A stretch of DNA of 64,000 nt from positions 186,001 to 250,000 of the forward strand of contig JABANP010000026.1 of the NCBI GenBank assembly GCA_013115135.1. Reading direction: 5' to 3'. The stretch is from Perkinsus olseni (lineage: Eukaryota; Perkinsozoa; Perkinsida; Perkinsidae). The translations under genes and the position numbers were made by a program. The notes below the pieces were generated by a model that was not told the DNA's origin, made no database searches, and worked only from the letters and a program-made list of their open reading frames with translations. Of the stretch, positions 11,988-22,702 are shown one piece after another; the first letter of the stretch is position 1; each line of letters opens with the position of its first letter.

Positions 11988-13324
11988 ATGCCCTCCACCA
12001 TACCCTCGCTATTCTACTCGGGCGCAGTCCCTCCAGCAGGCCCGGTCGACCTGAGGGAGGTGCGGGACTGGGAGCAGCTTTCCCAGTACATTCCCCAAGT
12101 CCTCTCACCCCTGTCGCCGCAACTGTGCACGCTGATGCTCAGAGTTCTCGTCATTGCCAACAAACTCGCCGAGCACCAGCTCGGCTACATCGACCAAATG
12201 GGTTGCGACACTGCGGTGAGTCGGGGAGAGGTTATTGTTCCGTTCGATAGGTCCTCCCTCAGGCCCAGTGGGATGTCTTCCCTCACGTTATCAAGTGCAT
12301 AGTAGACGAGATAGCCCGCCTAGCGAGCAGGGATCACCGGAAGGCCCGGCAGATGAGCTCAGCGTGCGTGCAAACGGTTAAAGTCGGGCTGACAACTACT
12401 GTGACGGCTGAAGTCCCAGCAAGGTCGAAATCGGGCCCCTTGAGTTCTCCTAGAGATACTCTGGAGCCTCGCGGGTCGGCGTTCAACCCGAACCCCCCAG
12501 GCCTCACGCAGGGAAAGAGGCGACCGGACGTGGTGAGCAGGCCTACGCAGACTCGGGTGTGGGGAGATGCGGCCTACGACTCCGCACTTCCTGCGCCGTA
12601 CATGTTCAAGCGGCCCCCTCAGAAAGTGAAAGTGAGCGTCCAGACTGAGAGCATCATGCGGGCCAATGCCGCGGTCTCCTGTACCATACTTGACGGACTT
12701 GATGCGCCATCGGCACCACCGGATTGGTTCGTGGACGCTATGGGGGCCGACTTCGAGGGGGCCGACCAGGGCGTATCGGTTGCCGCAGGCGAGGGAGAGC
12801 TGCCCCTCCGGCCTTCCCTCTTGGGCGGCGAGGGAGCATATGGGAGTATCCTGTCACTGACGCGGAGAACAGGGTTTGATCCGCAGTACGGAAGGGCGGG
12901 GTCGAAGTTTGATGCTCTGGGAGAGAACCCACCCATGGTAGACGAGGCCAGGAGCTCTCTTCTCATTCAGCCGGTGTCGCCGTCAGCAAGTGCAACAGTG
13001 GAAGAACAGAAGAGTGCCGAGGATGACCGGGACTCGCTCGCTGAAAGCGCAGGCGGAGAAGCTGGGCCCCTCGACCGTCTTCGACGGGATTCTTCCCAGG
13101 ACACCAGCTCCAGCGTTGATGCGGCGCATGGGATCGTGGCGACCACTGGTGATCAATCCGAGAGCTACATCGACTCTGCAGCGGCATGGTTCAACACGCT
13201 CTGGGGAGCCGAGGAGCCGGCAGAGGCCCCTCCCTTCATACGCCGCTCGACGTTCAGTGCTGCAACTGCAGTAGCTTACGTCCCTCTTCCAGCCTCTCCA
13301 GCGCGGAGACGAAGGAGGCGATGA
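11988..13324 (+). CDS. QT-motif paralogue 2 (unrecognised, 429 aa)
   Basis: Tandem copy of the preceding gene, starting about 120 bases after its stop. Exons 11988-12215 and 12263-13324 are joined at the same phase-0 position as in paralogue 1, so the intron position is conserved. Residues 24-100 repeat the shared domain (DWEQLSQYIPQVLS, then AQWDVFPHVIKCIVDEIARL). Motifs VQT, TQT and VQTES follow at about 12370, 12550 and 12640, and the C terminus keeps a Trp patch (AAAWFNTLW). Sequence outside these blocks has diverged strongly, implying an old duplication or fast evolution. Function unknown. The TGA at 13322-13324 is taken as the stop, though a short further exon as in paralogue 1 cannot be excluded. 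Confidence 0.68.
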
Positions 13325-13362
13325 TGCTGGGGTTGCTGCATGAACACTAACCACGTTACCAT

Positions 13363-14478
13363 TTACCAGTGTTGGCTGCTGCCGTCCGCGTTGTGTTCCA
13401 GAATGTGGAGACGTTATGAGCAGGCCTCTTGTATGTCCACTACCAGTACAATCATCAGCGAGACGCATGTGAGAGGTGCACCACCGTCACCCGGCAAGGC
13501 TCGAGGTATCCAACAGGCTGTAGTGATCCATTCAGATTCGCCCTCTTCTCCTCAGACCTCGCTGCGATAGAGTCCTTTCTAGGGAGCGCAGCCGAGCCCA
13601 CTGCAACCGAGATGAAACCGTCGCCGATGGTGGCTGACTGGGAGGGGCAGAGGGCCGAGCCTGTCGGCTCAGCACTGGCGCCCGTGCCACCACCTTTCCA
13701 TGCTAAAGTATTCGCCATAAGTACCCCACCGCCCCCTCGGCTCTCGTTCGATCCAAATGACGATGATCATGACGATGATTATGATGATGATCAGCGCACA
13801 GCAGAGAAGGGAGTTCAGACGTCGGCATATGGACGCGGCCTCCGATGCCCACACTGTGGTGCCGGGCTCAGTACATCCGAACGCTCCCAGGCGGCAATCA
13901 GCGGTAGCGAGAAGATACCCGGACGACGACGCGATGGAGCGAATGATGATGCTTCAATAAGCGCATCCAGCTCGTCGGGGGAGGCTGGGGTCGATAAACA
14001 ACCGCCAACACGGGGGTACCGCGACATGAGTGCAGCCTCTGCCCAGCGTGCCAGTCTGTTTATCACCGCAATGCTGACCGCTGCTGGGGTGAGCCCAGCC
14101 TCTAGCAGCACCGATACTGCGGCTCTGTGGGGCAGCTCTGATGGCGAAGGGGATTCAGAGTGTTGTGCGGCCCGGAGTCATGCCAGCAGCGAAGCGATCT
14201 GCATCGTCCTGCCAGAGCGGGTGCCCCGATCTAAGCGATCCAAGCCAGCGCAAGCTGGAGGAGGCAGGAGCCCCCAAGTTGTCCTACCAGAGAGAAGGAC
14301 GAGGAGACGTGCCCGACCCTCCCGACCCGAGGCTGCTTCGGTCGGGAGTACCTCGTGGCTCAGCGCTGGCTTCAGCTCAGCCCTACAGCGACTTCTCGAT
14401 GCATCTGGTACTATGCGCCTTGGCAGGAGCAACTCCAAACCCCCACGGAGGAAGGCTTCTGTACGCATGCCAACATGA
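13363..14478 (+). pseudogene. Third, degraded or N-terminally incomplete QT-motif copy
   Basis: Follows paralogue 2 on the same strand. An open frame from about 13429 to 14478 holds an Asp-rich tract (13756-13794), a KGVQTS motif (13806-13830), a CPHCG pair (13847-13862) and a C-terminal helix with Trp (14350-14410). Upstream, LAAAVRVVFQNVETL (13366-13412) and VHYQYNHQRDACERC (13432-13475) align with the second exon of the paralogues but lie in different frames with no good splice pair between them. No counterpart of the first exon is seen. It is either a gene with unresolved exons or a decaying copy. Confidence 0.4.
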
Positions 14479-15283
14479 TGCCGACGTCCCACTTGACCGT
14501 TGTTCAGGAGTTCTGTTGATTTGCGTTCTTTCCAGCGTGGTGACCGGTGTGTGCGAGTCTAAAGTCCAACGCCGACAGAACGGCTCAGTTAGGCTAGCCT
14601 CGCTATGGGGGATCAGCTAAGCGTGTTGAATAGGCCCTGTTCCTCAAGCTAAGGAATGCTGCTCTCGCAAGGTCATCGTCAGCCGGGGGCCCGGCCCGGG
14701 GCACTTCCGTTCCTCCCGACAGAATCCGTTTCCTCAGCTGCGGGGACAGTCGACGACCACGAAACACTAGCGCATCCCACAGTGTGTCCACCACAAGCAT
14801 CATCTCCGAGACTCAAAAAGTGCGTACCCTAGCTTAGACTACCTCTTACCGAAAGCTGCCATTGTTACCGGCGGAGGCACGTGAATCTAATGTCATCAAC
14901 TAGTATCACGCATCTGTTATACTTCACAGATCCGGTATACTTTACTTCGGTTTACACAGATTGGTATTTGTCCAAGAATTCCGCTCCCGCCCACTAGTTC
15001 GGCAAACTGAACCGATCTGGTCGAATAAACTCGAGCAGCAGGTGCTCGTTGGTCTCTCTAACATTACAATATCATAAGCGCCCGCACAGTAGCCGGGTCT
15101 ATATCTATATCCTCGCAATAAGGCAGACTGACCGGTGAGTAATTGAAGGAATGCCTCATCGTTCCTGCACGGAACTACCGATCTAGCACACTCCCTCTGC
15201 CTAGAGCTCCGCTATGCCCCTTGCAAACCGTCGGATAAGGTTGACCCCTGTCAAGCAAACTCGCAACGCAATCGGGTGATCGG
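14479..15283. other. Intergenic region (convergent gene ends)
   Basis: About 800 bases between the end of the QT-motif cluster (+) and the stop of the PIH1-domain gene (-). It contains only short open frames, one of 66 codons at 14603-14803 (-) without recognisable content. A more AT-rich stretch lies at 14880-15000. No RNA gene or repeat is seen. Confidence 0.4.
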
Positions 15284-16460
15284 CTAATGGAGTCTCACAG
15301 TCTTTCGTTCGCGTAATAAAAAGTCACCTCCTGAGGGTCCCCCAACCGGCATGATCAGAGGCTCGTGTTTCATCTCAGCGGACGGGGTGGCCTCCGAGGT
15401 CGCATCAGCCCCCTTAGCCTTGGCGGGCCTCGCGTGCACCAGCTTGGGGTCGGCGTCGGCTTGCAGGACGTGTGGCAGAGGTTGCTTGCCAGCTTTATAC
15501 CTGAGACATTGCGGAGCTCAGGGAAGTACCGAGGCCGGACGCTGTGTACGATATCTTGGGCAGCTCTAGTGCTGCCTCCCGAAAGCGAAGAGCGGCGACC
15601 GATGCCTGAGGGACGAACAATAGGGACCATGTGGAACGAGGAAGACGTACACCGTGCACGCCTGACATGGTGGTGTGGATCGCCTTTGGTTGCTGCTGCT
15701 CCATAGGCGTTTCAAACTCGCGGTTGTAGGCCTCCATCATCCTCTCTAGATCGATCAATCGATCGAGGCATAGCAAGCCGACGAACCTGACGGACGCCAT
15801 TCCAAGCACTCCTAGAGGGCCGACGCTCACCTCTTGAACTGTGCATTGTCTTTTGCCTTCACCATAACATCAGTGTGTACCACAACGTCAACGATAACCT
15901 GAGCACGTGGAATCCATCTGAATGGAAGAGGAAGGGTCCTACGCGCTTCTTGATGGCCTTCTCTGAGGCTTTCATATCCTCGCGACGTTGGCCTATTGAG
16001 ACCGGTATGAGCGCCGTTTCCAGCTCCTTGGCCGGTTTGCCCTCCCGAGTCTGAGGCTGCAGGACTCTGAAAGGAGGACATCGGAGCCGATCAAGTCCGC
16101 TTTGACTCCTCACCTGTAGTCGTAGCAGACATTAACATAAAACTCCGCCACGGCCTCCCCCTTCTCATCCCTCGCTTGCATATCCCCTCCGTTCGTGCAC
16201 CTCTCTAATATGGTCTTCACGACGAATCCTGACGCCCGACAAAACTTCCGGGAGCCTTCGAAGGCGAACAGCTCACCCGGTTTCGGAACGAACTCCGGAG
16301 TTCCCTCGGGGAGGTCCTTTCCGACTTCAGGGCCGCTGCCCTCAACCTCCTTTTCCTGCGAATCTCCTCCTCCCAAGTTGAGCTTCAGTAGGCCCGGCAC
16401 GAGGCTGTCTGGATCCTCCAAGCCCAGTAACGCTGACGAATGCGGTGGATGCTGCGACAT
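15284..16460 (-). CDS. PIH1-domain co-chaperone (PIH1D/DNAAF-like)
   Basis: PIH1-domain proteins act with R2TP/Hsp90 in assembling large complexes, including axonemal dyneins. Minus-strand exons: 16460 down to about 16124, then 16082-15949 (phase joined), 15904-15833, 15787-15677 and the C-terminal exons to a TAG at 15284. The domain blocks occur in family order: GFVVKTILER, then EFYVNVCYDY, then PVSIGQRREDM, then VIVDVVVHTDVM...AKDNAQFKR, then FVGLLCLDRLIDLE. The block VIVDVVV is reached by removing a 44-nt GT-AG intron, which restores the frame. The N terminus is Gly/Glu/Pro-rich. The start MSQHPP is the first Met of the exon; the frame is open somewhat further upstream. The last intron has two possible acceptors. 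Which PIH1 subtype it is cannot be told. Confidence 0.7.
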
Positions 16461-16666
16461 CACTACGAAGGCTATATCGCCCCTATAAACGGGATGATTG
16501 GCCTTCGCACTAAACCCAAGGCAGGAGGATGATGACCATAACAACTTTCAGAATTGTCACTGGTAGTAGGAGTATGCATGATGACTACGAGAGAGCTAAA
16601 GAGCTTGTAGCGCCCCGGCGAAGGCCACAAGGGGACTCTATCCTCATACTTATTATCCGATCCACA

Positions 16667-17606
16667 TCATGGACCGCACCGCCTCGGACGTATACCCGCC
16701 AGCGGTGCATCAACGCTCGAGTCTGGGCTTCGCGCTCTCGAAGGCGTCGCTGTAGAGCCGCCACGTTTTCCTGTGACTCTTCGGGCGGAGCACACTGAAG
16801 ACGAGGACCAAGATGCCGATGCTTCAGAGCTCAGATCGACACTAGAGGCCAGACGACTCTGACGAATGAACGGGGCCGGGGCCGGGGAAGTATTAGTCTC
16901 ATGAGAAGGCCCCTTAGGTGAGAGACTGCTTACCGCGCTACGACTCGTGTTATCATCACCAGCAGCATCCACCACCTCTTCGGCCTCGCCTTCACATGTC
17001 GAGCTCTGGAACGAAGATATTGATGACAAAGCACTTGACGACGATGATGAGTCAGAAACCTGAGACAACTACTTGCCATAAATCCGAGAAGTTCGAGCCC
17101 TGTGCATCACGTCCCTGCAGAGAACTACCGATTCGGTGTCTCCAAGGAACACTATATGATGCCGCTTTCCCTGCAGCAGCTCAGCTCCGGAGCTCATGGA
17201 AACTCCGGCGTTTCCCGTCCCCTCTGGATTCTCGCCGAAAGATGAGCCTGCAAAGATGCAATGACTTATCACCATCGGATGCTCCTCAGCATATCTCACC
17301 ACTGGGAGTCCTCTGCTTCCTGAAGGACATCGGAGTGGTCGGGAGGTCCCCCGCCCACGGCACAGGTACGGCCACAGAAAGCTTCCGCCCGCCTCCACCG
17401 CCAACAGTAGACTCGTCGGTCTGGGTGGCTCTGGTGTTGAACCGCCTCGTCCTCGAGACGCGCTTCTGTTGTTTCGCTCCGCTGTTGAACGTGGCATCGT
17501 CGTCTGTCAGCCTAACTTCTACAGCATGCAGTCTCGACCGACTGCCGCGGAGCATCCCGAGGAGGCAGGCGAGACATCGCGGCCGCTTGCCTTCCGGAGT
17601 GGCCAT
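16667..17606 (-). CDS. Ser/Arg-rich unrecognised protein with a TQTDE motif
   Basis: Minus-strand open blocks at 17606-17286, about 17500-17069 and 17068-16667 appear to be exons of one gene, but their splice joins are not settled. The first block starts MATPEGKRPRC and contains a basic stretch and RATQTDEST near 17425-17450, the same QT-type motif found in the paralogues at 10-14 kb. The last block is a Ser/Ala-rich acidic tail. No domain recognised. It lies directly upstream of the PIH1 gene on the same strand, only about 200 bases away. Confidence 0.35.
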
Positions 17607-17772
17607 GCCGCGGAAGGAAGCTGAGGGGAGCTCAACCGAATGGCGATCAACGCGACCCTCAAGGCTTTCGCTGAACACATCAGATGCACATCAAAAATGG
17701 TCATGCGAGCAAAGCAACATAAACGGCGGTAGGGCGTCCACCATCTGCACCTCGCGAGCTCGAGGGCGGCCT

Positions 17773-19856
17773 TCAGCTGTACTGGGCGTCGGAGTAGTGA
17801 GCGTGGAGGATCGCCTTCCGAACAGACTCCAGTCGAACGACAACTTCATCAGTCGTGTCCTGCTCGGCGCCGCAGTCTCTGAGGGCCTTCTGAACACACT
17901 GGAGGAAGCAGTCCAAGTGGAAGTCAGTCATGGCGAGGGTTTGGTGGATTTCCTCGAGGCTTCTCCCGTTGTACTCGGACGAACCTGAAGAGAGGCACCG
18001 CTGTGTCCACCAAAAGTACGGGAGACAGCACCTCCGAGCAGCATGCTGATGTAGTCGCCCTGGGCCTTCTTGATGAGCTCCAGCTTGGAGCCTTCAAAAA
18101 ACATATTGATTCTGTTGTCTCTCTCGACGAATTCATATCTGCCGACATTCAACCCATCCCATAAGCGCTCAACGCGGTATGATTACAGGCGACTGATGAA
18201 GGTGGAAATTCCTTCGTGGCCGCCCAGTTTCATGAACAGCTGATCCAAGCCGTCGGTCTCGTTCTTCTTTCTCGCAGCTTCCATTCTCACCGTGCAGCCG
18301 ATGGTAACGTCAGAGCGGATACCGTTCACGACCTGCCCATGATAATGGCGATGTACTGCAGACTACTCCCAGCAGCCACCGACCTGGGTCATATCGTCCA
18401 TCGTATCAGCATCAATATTCATCTCCTTGGCAGCCCTAGTTAAGATCTCTAGTATGGCATCAAAGTGGTAGTTGGTGATATTCATATTATAATGAGCTGG
18501 CTTTAAGTTCGCCGGGTCGTACTGTACCGGGCCACCGAAGGCTCCACTGAGGTACTGGTACCTGGTTCACATGCAACTGGTAGTAGTACATCGGTGCAGC
18601 GAAGGAGGCCCTTACATTTTCATACGGATCCTCCTCTGTGTGGCCTTGTCTCGATTAAAGAAGAATTGCACCCTCGAGTCCACAACGGCACGATCGTACC
18701 TGAGAATATCACGCCTTAGGTGGGGCGGCCTTTTCAGAGCAACTTACATATTCTCAACGAGAGACTCCAGATTCATATCGCCACCCAGCCTCATCAGCAG
18801 GGTCTTGCCGTTCTTCATCACCCCAGCGACTGAACACACAGAAATGTATTCACTTGGGCCCAACCATCTCCAGGGTCTCTCTACCCTCGACAGTCTTCCT
18901 TCCCATCACTTGAGGTCGAACTTGTTCTACGGTGATTAGCACCTCATCCATGATCACCTCGTCAACGCCAGTGCCGAGCATAGCCCGCTGGAGGTCGGCC
19001 ATGAAGGCATCGAAGTGGAAATCATTGACTCCAAGATTCTCGTGGATGGCGTAGAGCTCGCGGCCGGTTGGCGTCTTCGGCCCTCCAAACATCTCGATGA
19101 AGTACTTCGTTTGCCCCTCTTTTATCTTTTTGATTTTCTTTTCGTCGAAGAACTCCTTGATTCGAGCGTCGGTGGTCACGATTTGGTACAGAACATTCAG
19201 GGTCTCCCGAATGCCCTTCTCGCCGCCCAGCCTAAATAAAAGAACCGCCGCTCATGTGCAATAAGGCGATACCTCAGTTGCTTTGTTTTACGGTTCAGCC
19301 GAGCCTGACCCTAGCGTTATACAAATGATCTCACTTTCTGTAGAGCTGGTCCTTGCCTAGTGACAGGTTCTTCAACGCTATTTCTCTCCTCACGCCGTAG
19401 CCTGTAGTAACCATTGGCCTCACAGGCTGGAGCAGTTTCATGAGTTCCCGACAATCGCCTGAGCGAACGGCCGAGTATGCGCAGGCGGAGTTCCCGTGCC
19501 TACTTCGCTTCATATCAAGCTCCCGAAGGAAGGTTTCTCGGATGAGTAGCAACATTGCATCGAAGTGATAATCCGTGATGTTCATGTTGTAGTGTGCCGG
19601 CTGCATATCGTTGGCATCATAGCTGGTTGTACCCCCTGACGGTAGACACAGGATTGGGCGCACGTCGATAGCGCTGATTATGATAGCGCACTCACCGGTT
19701 ATTCCACACAGGAATTGAATCATCTTCTTCTTGATAGAAGAAACCTTGGCTTTATTCTTCTCGAGAAAGCTACGCAGACTCGTGTCCACAAGTGCCTTGT
19801 CGTATACTATGTCAATAAGCTTAGTAAGTGCAGGCTCGCCTCCAATCCGATCGTAC
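17773..19856 (-). CDS. Multidomain truncated haemoglobin, block 2 (domains 5-8)
   Basis: Four group-I-like truncated (2/2) globin domains in one spliced reading frame, haem proteins expected to bind O2 or NO. Domain 5: 19856-19450 (YDRIGG, B10 Tyr in VYDKAL, proximal-His motif PAHYNMNI). Domain 6: 19237-18855 (LGGEKGI, MFGGP, AIHENLGV). Domain 7: about 18830-18400 (RLGGDMN, FGGPVQYD, PAHYNMNI). Domain 8: about 18290-17773 (KLGGHEG, EIHQTLAM), ending in TGA at 17775-17773. Frames join across small GT-AG introns, for example GTGAGTGC...CGTCAG in domain 5 and a 47-nt intron in domain 8 that restores GGSSEYNGRSL. All four keep the proximal His. Odd and even domains are of two alternating types linked by a conserved basic connector (TTGYGVRRE, TIGCTVRME). 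The 5' end is unresolved: 19856 is an acceptor site, so an upstream exon is expected. Confidence 0.78.
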
Positions 19857-20138
19857 CTAATGAGTCAGTATCTCATCCAAAGCCTACGCGATTCAAACCG
19901 CGCATCAAAAGTGTGATAATAGAGAAAAAACCATACCCTAGAAAGGGAAAGGGGCTCGCTTGGGGATGGAATTACATCGGTTTCATATTTGCTAACTGCT
20001 GCGCTCGCTTCGGCGTCGTGCTTTCTCAGATCGGGGTGCACAACGGACGCCCGCGCTGTCTCAAGCAGCACTGTGCCTTAGAGAGAAACTTCAAGACTAC
20101 GTAGACTCTAAATCAATGCATCAAGTCAATGCAGCATA

Positions 20139-20210
20139 AGTCGGATGGCGGGATTGATCCGCCGACTTTCAGTTTACAAGACTGACGCTCTACCACTAAG
20201 CTAAACCGGC
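20139..20210 (-). tRNA. tRNA-Thr(UGU), array copy (most downstream)
   Basis: Cloverleaf with anticodon loop CTTGTAA (anticodon TGT). Differs from the consensus in the acceptor arm, the T loop and the variable region, so it may be a decaying edge copy. Confidence 0.65.
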
Positions 20211-20310
20211 TTGAGTTGCCTATTGAAGCTGGAAAAGTGTCAATTGCTACTAAAACTTGCCTGATTCCAAATTTTCCGAAAAATTTCGAATGAGTCAATG
20301 GAGCAATACG

Positions 20311-20382
20311 AGCCGGATGGCGGGATTGAACCGCCGACCTTCAGTTTACAAGACTGACGCTCTACCACTAAGCTAAACCGGC
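20311..20382 (-). tRNA. tRNA-Thr(UGU), array copy
   Basis: Consensus copy: D stem GCTT/GAGC-type pairing, anticodon stem TCAGT/ACTGA, loop CTTGTAA, T stem GGCGG/CCGCC. One T-T mismatch sits inside the acceptor stem. Confidence 0.88.
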
Positions 20383-20482
20383 TTGAAACCCCTTTCGAAG
20401 CTGGGAAAATGTCAATTGATACTGAAAATTGCCTGAGCACAAATTTTCCGAAAAATCCCGAGTAAGTTAATGAAGCAATACA

Positions 20483-20554
20483 AGCCGGATGACGGGATCG
20501 AACCGCCGACCTTCAGTTTACAAGACTAACGCTCTACCACTAAGCTAAACCGGC
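20483..20554 (-). tRNA. tRNA-Thr(UGU), array copy
   Basis: Same fold; a substitution in the T stem and one in the anticodon stem relative to consensus. Confidence 0.75.
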
Positions 20555-20654
20555 TTGAGATGTCTATTGAAGCTGGAAAAGTGTCAATTGCTACTAAAAC
20601 TTGCCTGATTCCAAATTTTCCGAAAAATTTCGAATGAGTCAATGGAGCAATACG

Positions 20655-20726
20655 AGCCGGATGGCGGGATTGAACCGCCAACCTTCAGTTTACAAGACTG
20701 ACGCTCTACCACTAAGCTAAACCGGC
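20655..20726 (-). tRNA. tRNA-Thr(UGU), array copy
   Basis: Consensus apart from one change in the variable region beside the T stem. Confidence 0.85.
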
Positions 20727-20826
20727 TTGAAACCTCTTTCGAAGCTGGGAAAATGTCAATTGATACTGAAAATTGCCTGATTCCAAATTTTCCGGAAACT
20801 TCCGAATGAGTCAATGGAGCAATACA

Positions 20827-20898
20827 AACCGGATGGCGGGATTAAACCGCCTACCTTCAGTTTACAAGACTGACGCTCTACCACTAAGCTAAACCGAC
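20827..20898 (-). tRNA. tRNA-Thr(UGU), array copy
   Basis: Changes in the acceptor stem on both sides and in the T loop. Anticodon intact; function less certain. Confidence 0.68.
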
Positions 20899-20998
20899 TT
20901 GAAACCCCTTTCGAAGCTGGAAAAATGTCAATTGATACTGAAAATTGCCTGATTCCAAATTTTCCGAAAACTTCCGAATGAGTCAATGGAGCAATACA

Positions 20999-21070
20999 AG
21001 CCGGATGGCGAGATAGAACCGCCGACCTTCAGTTTACAAGACTGACGCTCTACCACTAAGCTAAACCGGC
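20999..21070 (-). tRNA. tRNA-Thr(UGU), array copy
   Basis: Anticodon arm as consensus. Two changes in the T arm, one breaking a stem pair. Confidence 0.75.
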
Positions 21071-21170
21071 TTGAAACCCCTTTCGAAGCTGGAAAAATGT
21101 CAATTGATACTGAAAATTGCCTGATTCCAAATTTTCCGAAAACTTCCGAATGAGTCAATGGAGCAATACA

Positions 21171-21242
21171 AGTCGGATGGCGAGATTGAACCGCCGACCT
21201 TCAGTTTACAAGACTGACGCTCTACCACTAAGCTAAACCGGC
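21171..21242 (-). tRNA. tRNA-Thr(UGU), array copy
   Basis: Consensus anticodon and D arms; one acceptor and one T-stem change. Confidence 0.75.
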
Positions 21243-21341
21243 TTGAAAGCCACTCAAAGCCGGAAAAGTGTCAATTGATACTGAAAATTGCCTGAGCACA
21301 AATTTTCCGAAAAATCCCGAGTGAGTTAATGAAGCAATACA

Positions 21342-21413
21342 AGCCGGATGGCGGGATTGATCCGCCGACCTTCAGTTTACAAGACTGACGCTCTACCACT
21401 AAGCTAAACCGGC
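21342..21413 (-). tRNA. tRNA-Thr(UGU), array copy
   Basis: Consensus except one T-loop base. Confidence 0.82.
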
Positions 21414-21513
21414 TTGAGATGCCTATTGAAGCTGGAAAATTGTCATTTGCTACTTAAACTTGCCTGATTCCAAATTTTCCGAAAAGTTTCGAATGAGTCA
21501 ATGGAGCAATACG

Positions 21514-21585
21514 AGCCGGATGGCGGGATTGAACCGCCGACCTTCAGTTTACAAGACTGACGCTCTACCACTAAGCTAAACCGGC
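21514..21585 (-). tRNA. tRNA-Thr(UGU), array copy
   Basis: Identical to the consensus body. Confidence 0.88.
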
Positions 21586-21685
21586 TTGAAACCCCTTTCG
21601 AAGCTGGAAAGATGTCAATTGATACTGAAAATTGCCTGATTCCAAATTTTCCGAAAACTTCCGAATGAGTCAATGGAGCAATACA

Positions 21686-21757
21686 AGCCGGATGACGGGA
21701 TTGAACCGCCGACCTTCAGTTTACAAGACTGACGCTCTACCACTAAGCTAAACCGGC
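21686..21757 (-). tRNA. tRNA-Thr(UGU), array copy
   Basis: Consensus with one T-stem substitution. Confidence 0.82.
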
Positions 21758-21856
21758 TTGAAAGCCACTTAAAGCCGGAAAAGTGTCAATTGATACTGAA
21801 AATTGCCGGAGCACAAATTTTCCGAAAAATCCCGAGTGAGTTAATGAAGCAATACA

Positions 21857-21928
21857 AGCCGGATGGCGGGATTGAACCGCCGACCTTCAATTTACAAGAC
21901 TGACGCTCTACCACTAAGCTAAACCGGC
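21857..21928 (-). tRNA. tRNA-Thr(UGU), array copy
   Basis: One change in the anticodon stem 3' side; otherwise consensus. Confidence 0.82.
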
Positions 21929-22024
21929 TTGAAAAGCCAATTGAAGCTGGAAAAGTGCCAATCGCTACTATAACTTGCCTGATTCCAAATCTTCCGAAAA
22001 TTCCGAATGAGTCAATGCAGCATA

Positions 22025-22096
22025 CGCCGGAGGGCGGGATTGATCCACCGTCCATCAGTTTACAAGACTGACGCTCTACCACTAAGCTAAACCGGC
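22025..22096 (-). tRNA. tRNA-Thr(UGU), divergent array copy
   Basis: Anticodon and D arms kept, but several substitutions in the T arm, variable region and acceptor 3' side. Possibly a pseudogene. Confidence 0.55.
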
Positions 22097-22196
22097 TTGA
22101 GATGCCTATTGAAGCTGGAAAATTGTCATTTGCTACTTAAACTTGCCTGATTCCAAATTTTCCGAAAAGTTTCGAATGAGTCAATGGAGCAATACG

Positions 22197-22268
22197 AACC
22201 GGATGGCGGGATTGAACCGCCGACCTTCAGTTTACAAGACTGACGCTCTACCACTAAGCTAAACCGGC
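22197..22268 (-). tRNA. tRNA-Thr(UGU), array copy
   Basis: Consensus with one acceptor-stem change. Confidence 0.8.
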
Positions 22269-22367
22269 TTGAAAGCCACTTAAAGCCGGAAAAGTGTCAA
22301 TTGATACTGAAAATTGCCTGATTCCAAATTTTCCGAAAAATCCCGAGTGAGTTAATGAAGCAATACA

Positions 22368-22439
22368 AGCCGGATGGCGGGATTGAACCGCCGACCTTCA
22401 GTTTACAAGACTGACGCTCTACCACTAAGCTAAACCGGC
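22368..22439 (-). tRNA. tRNA-Thr(UGU), array copy
   Basis: Identical to the consensus body. Confidence 0.88.
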
Positions 22440-22537
22440 TTGAAACACCTTTTCGAAGCTGGAAAGATGTCAATTGATACTGAAAATTGCCTGATTCCAA
22501 ATTTTCCGAAAACTTCCGAATGAGTCAATGCAGCATA

Positions 22538-22609
22538 AGGCGGATGGCGGGATAGATCCGCCGACCTTCAGTTTACAAGAATAACGCTCTACCACTAAGC
22601 TAAACCGGC
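22538..22609 (-). tRNA. tRNA-Thr(UGU), array copy (upstream end)
   Basis: Full length with changes in the acceptor, T loop and anticodon stem. Confidence 0.65.
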
Positions 22610-22702
22610 TTGAGATGCCTATTGAAGCTGGAAAAGTGTCAATTGCTACTAAAACTTGGCTGATTTTCCGAAAAATTTCGAATGAGTCAATGGAGCAATA
22701 CG

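Larger units (their letters stand above)
20139..22609 (-). repeat. Tandem array of tRNA-Thr genes, ~172-bp unit, 15 full copies
   Basis: Each unit is a 72-nt tRNA body followed by about 100 bases of well-conserved spacer. Successive bodies start 171-172 bases apart through the whole array. Spacers fall into at least two subtypes, differing in words such as TTGAAACCCC versus TTGAGATGCC next to the tRNA, and CTGATTCC versus CTGAGCAC further on. The subtypes are interleaved, which points to unequal exchange or conversion. On the minus strand each tRNA is followed, some 30 bases later, by a TTTT run suited to Pol III termination. Confidence 0.92.

Noticed and set aside
20113..22500. Repeated ~76-codon minus-strand frames containing a VERQSCKLKVGGSIPPS-type peptide
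   Set aside because: They are translations of the tRNA-Thr array units, present only because the unit happens to lack stops in one frame.
20139..22609. CRISPR-like reading of the regularly spaced repeats
   Set aside because: The 72-nt repeat is a tRNA and the spacers are conserved, not unique; the genome is eukaryotic.
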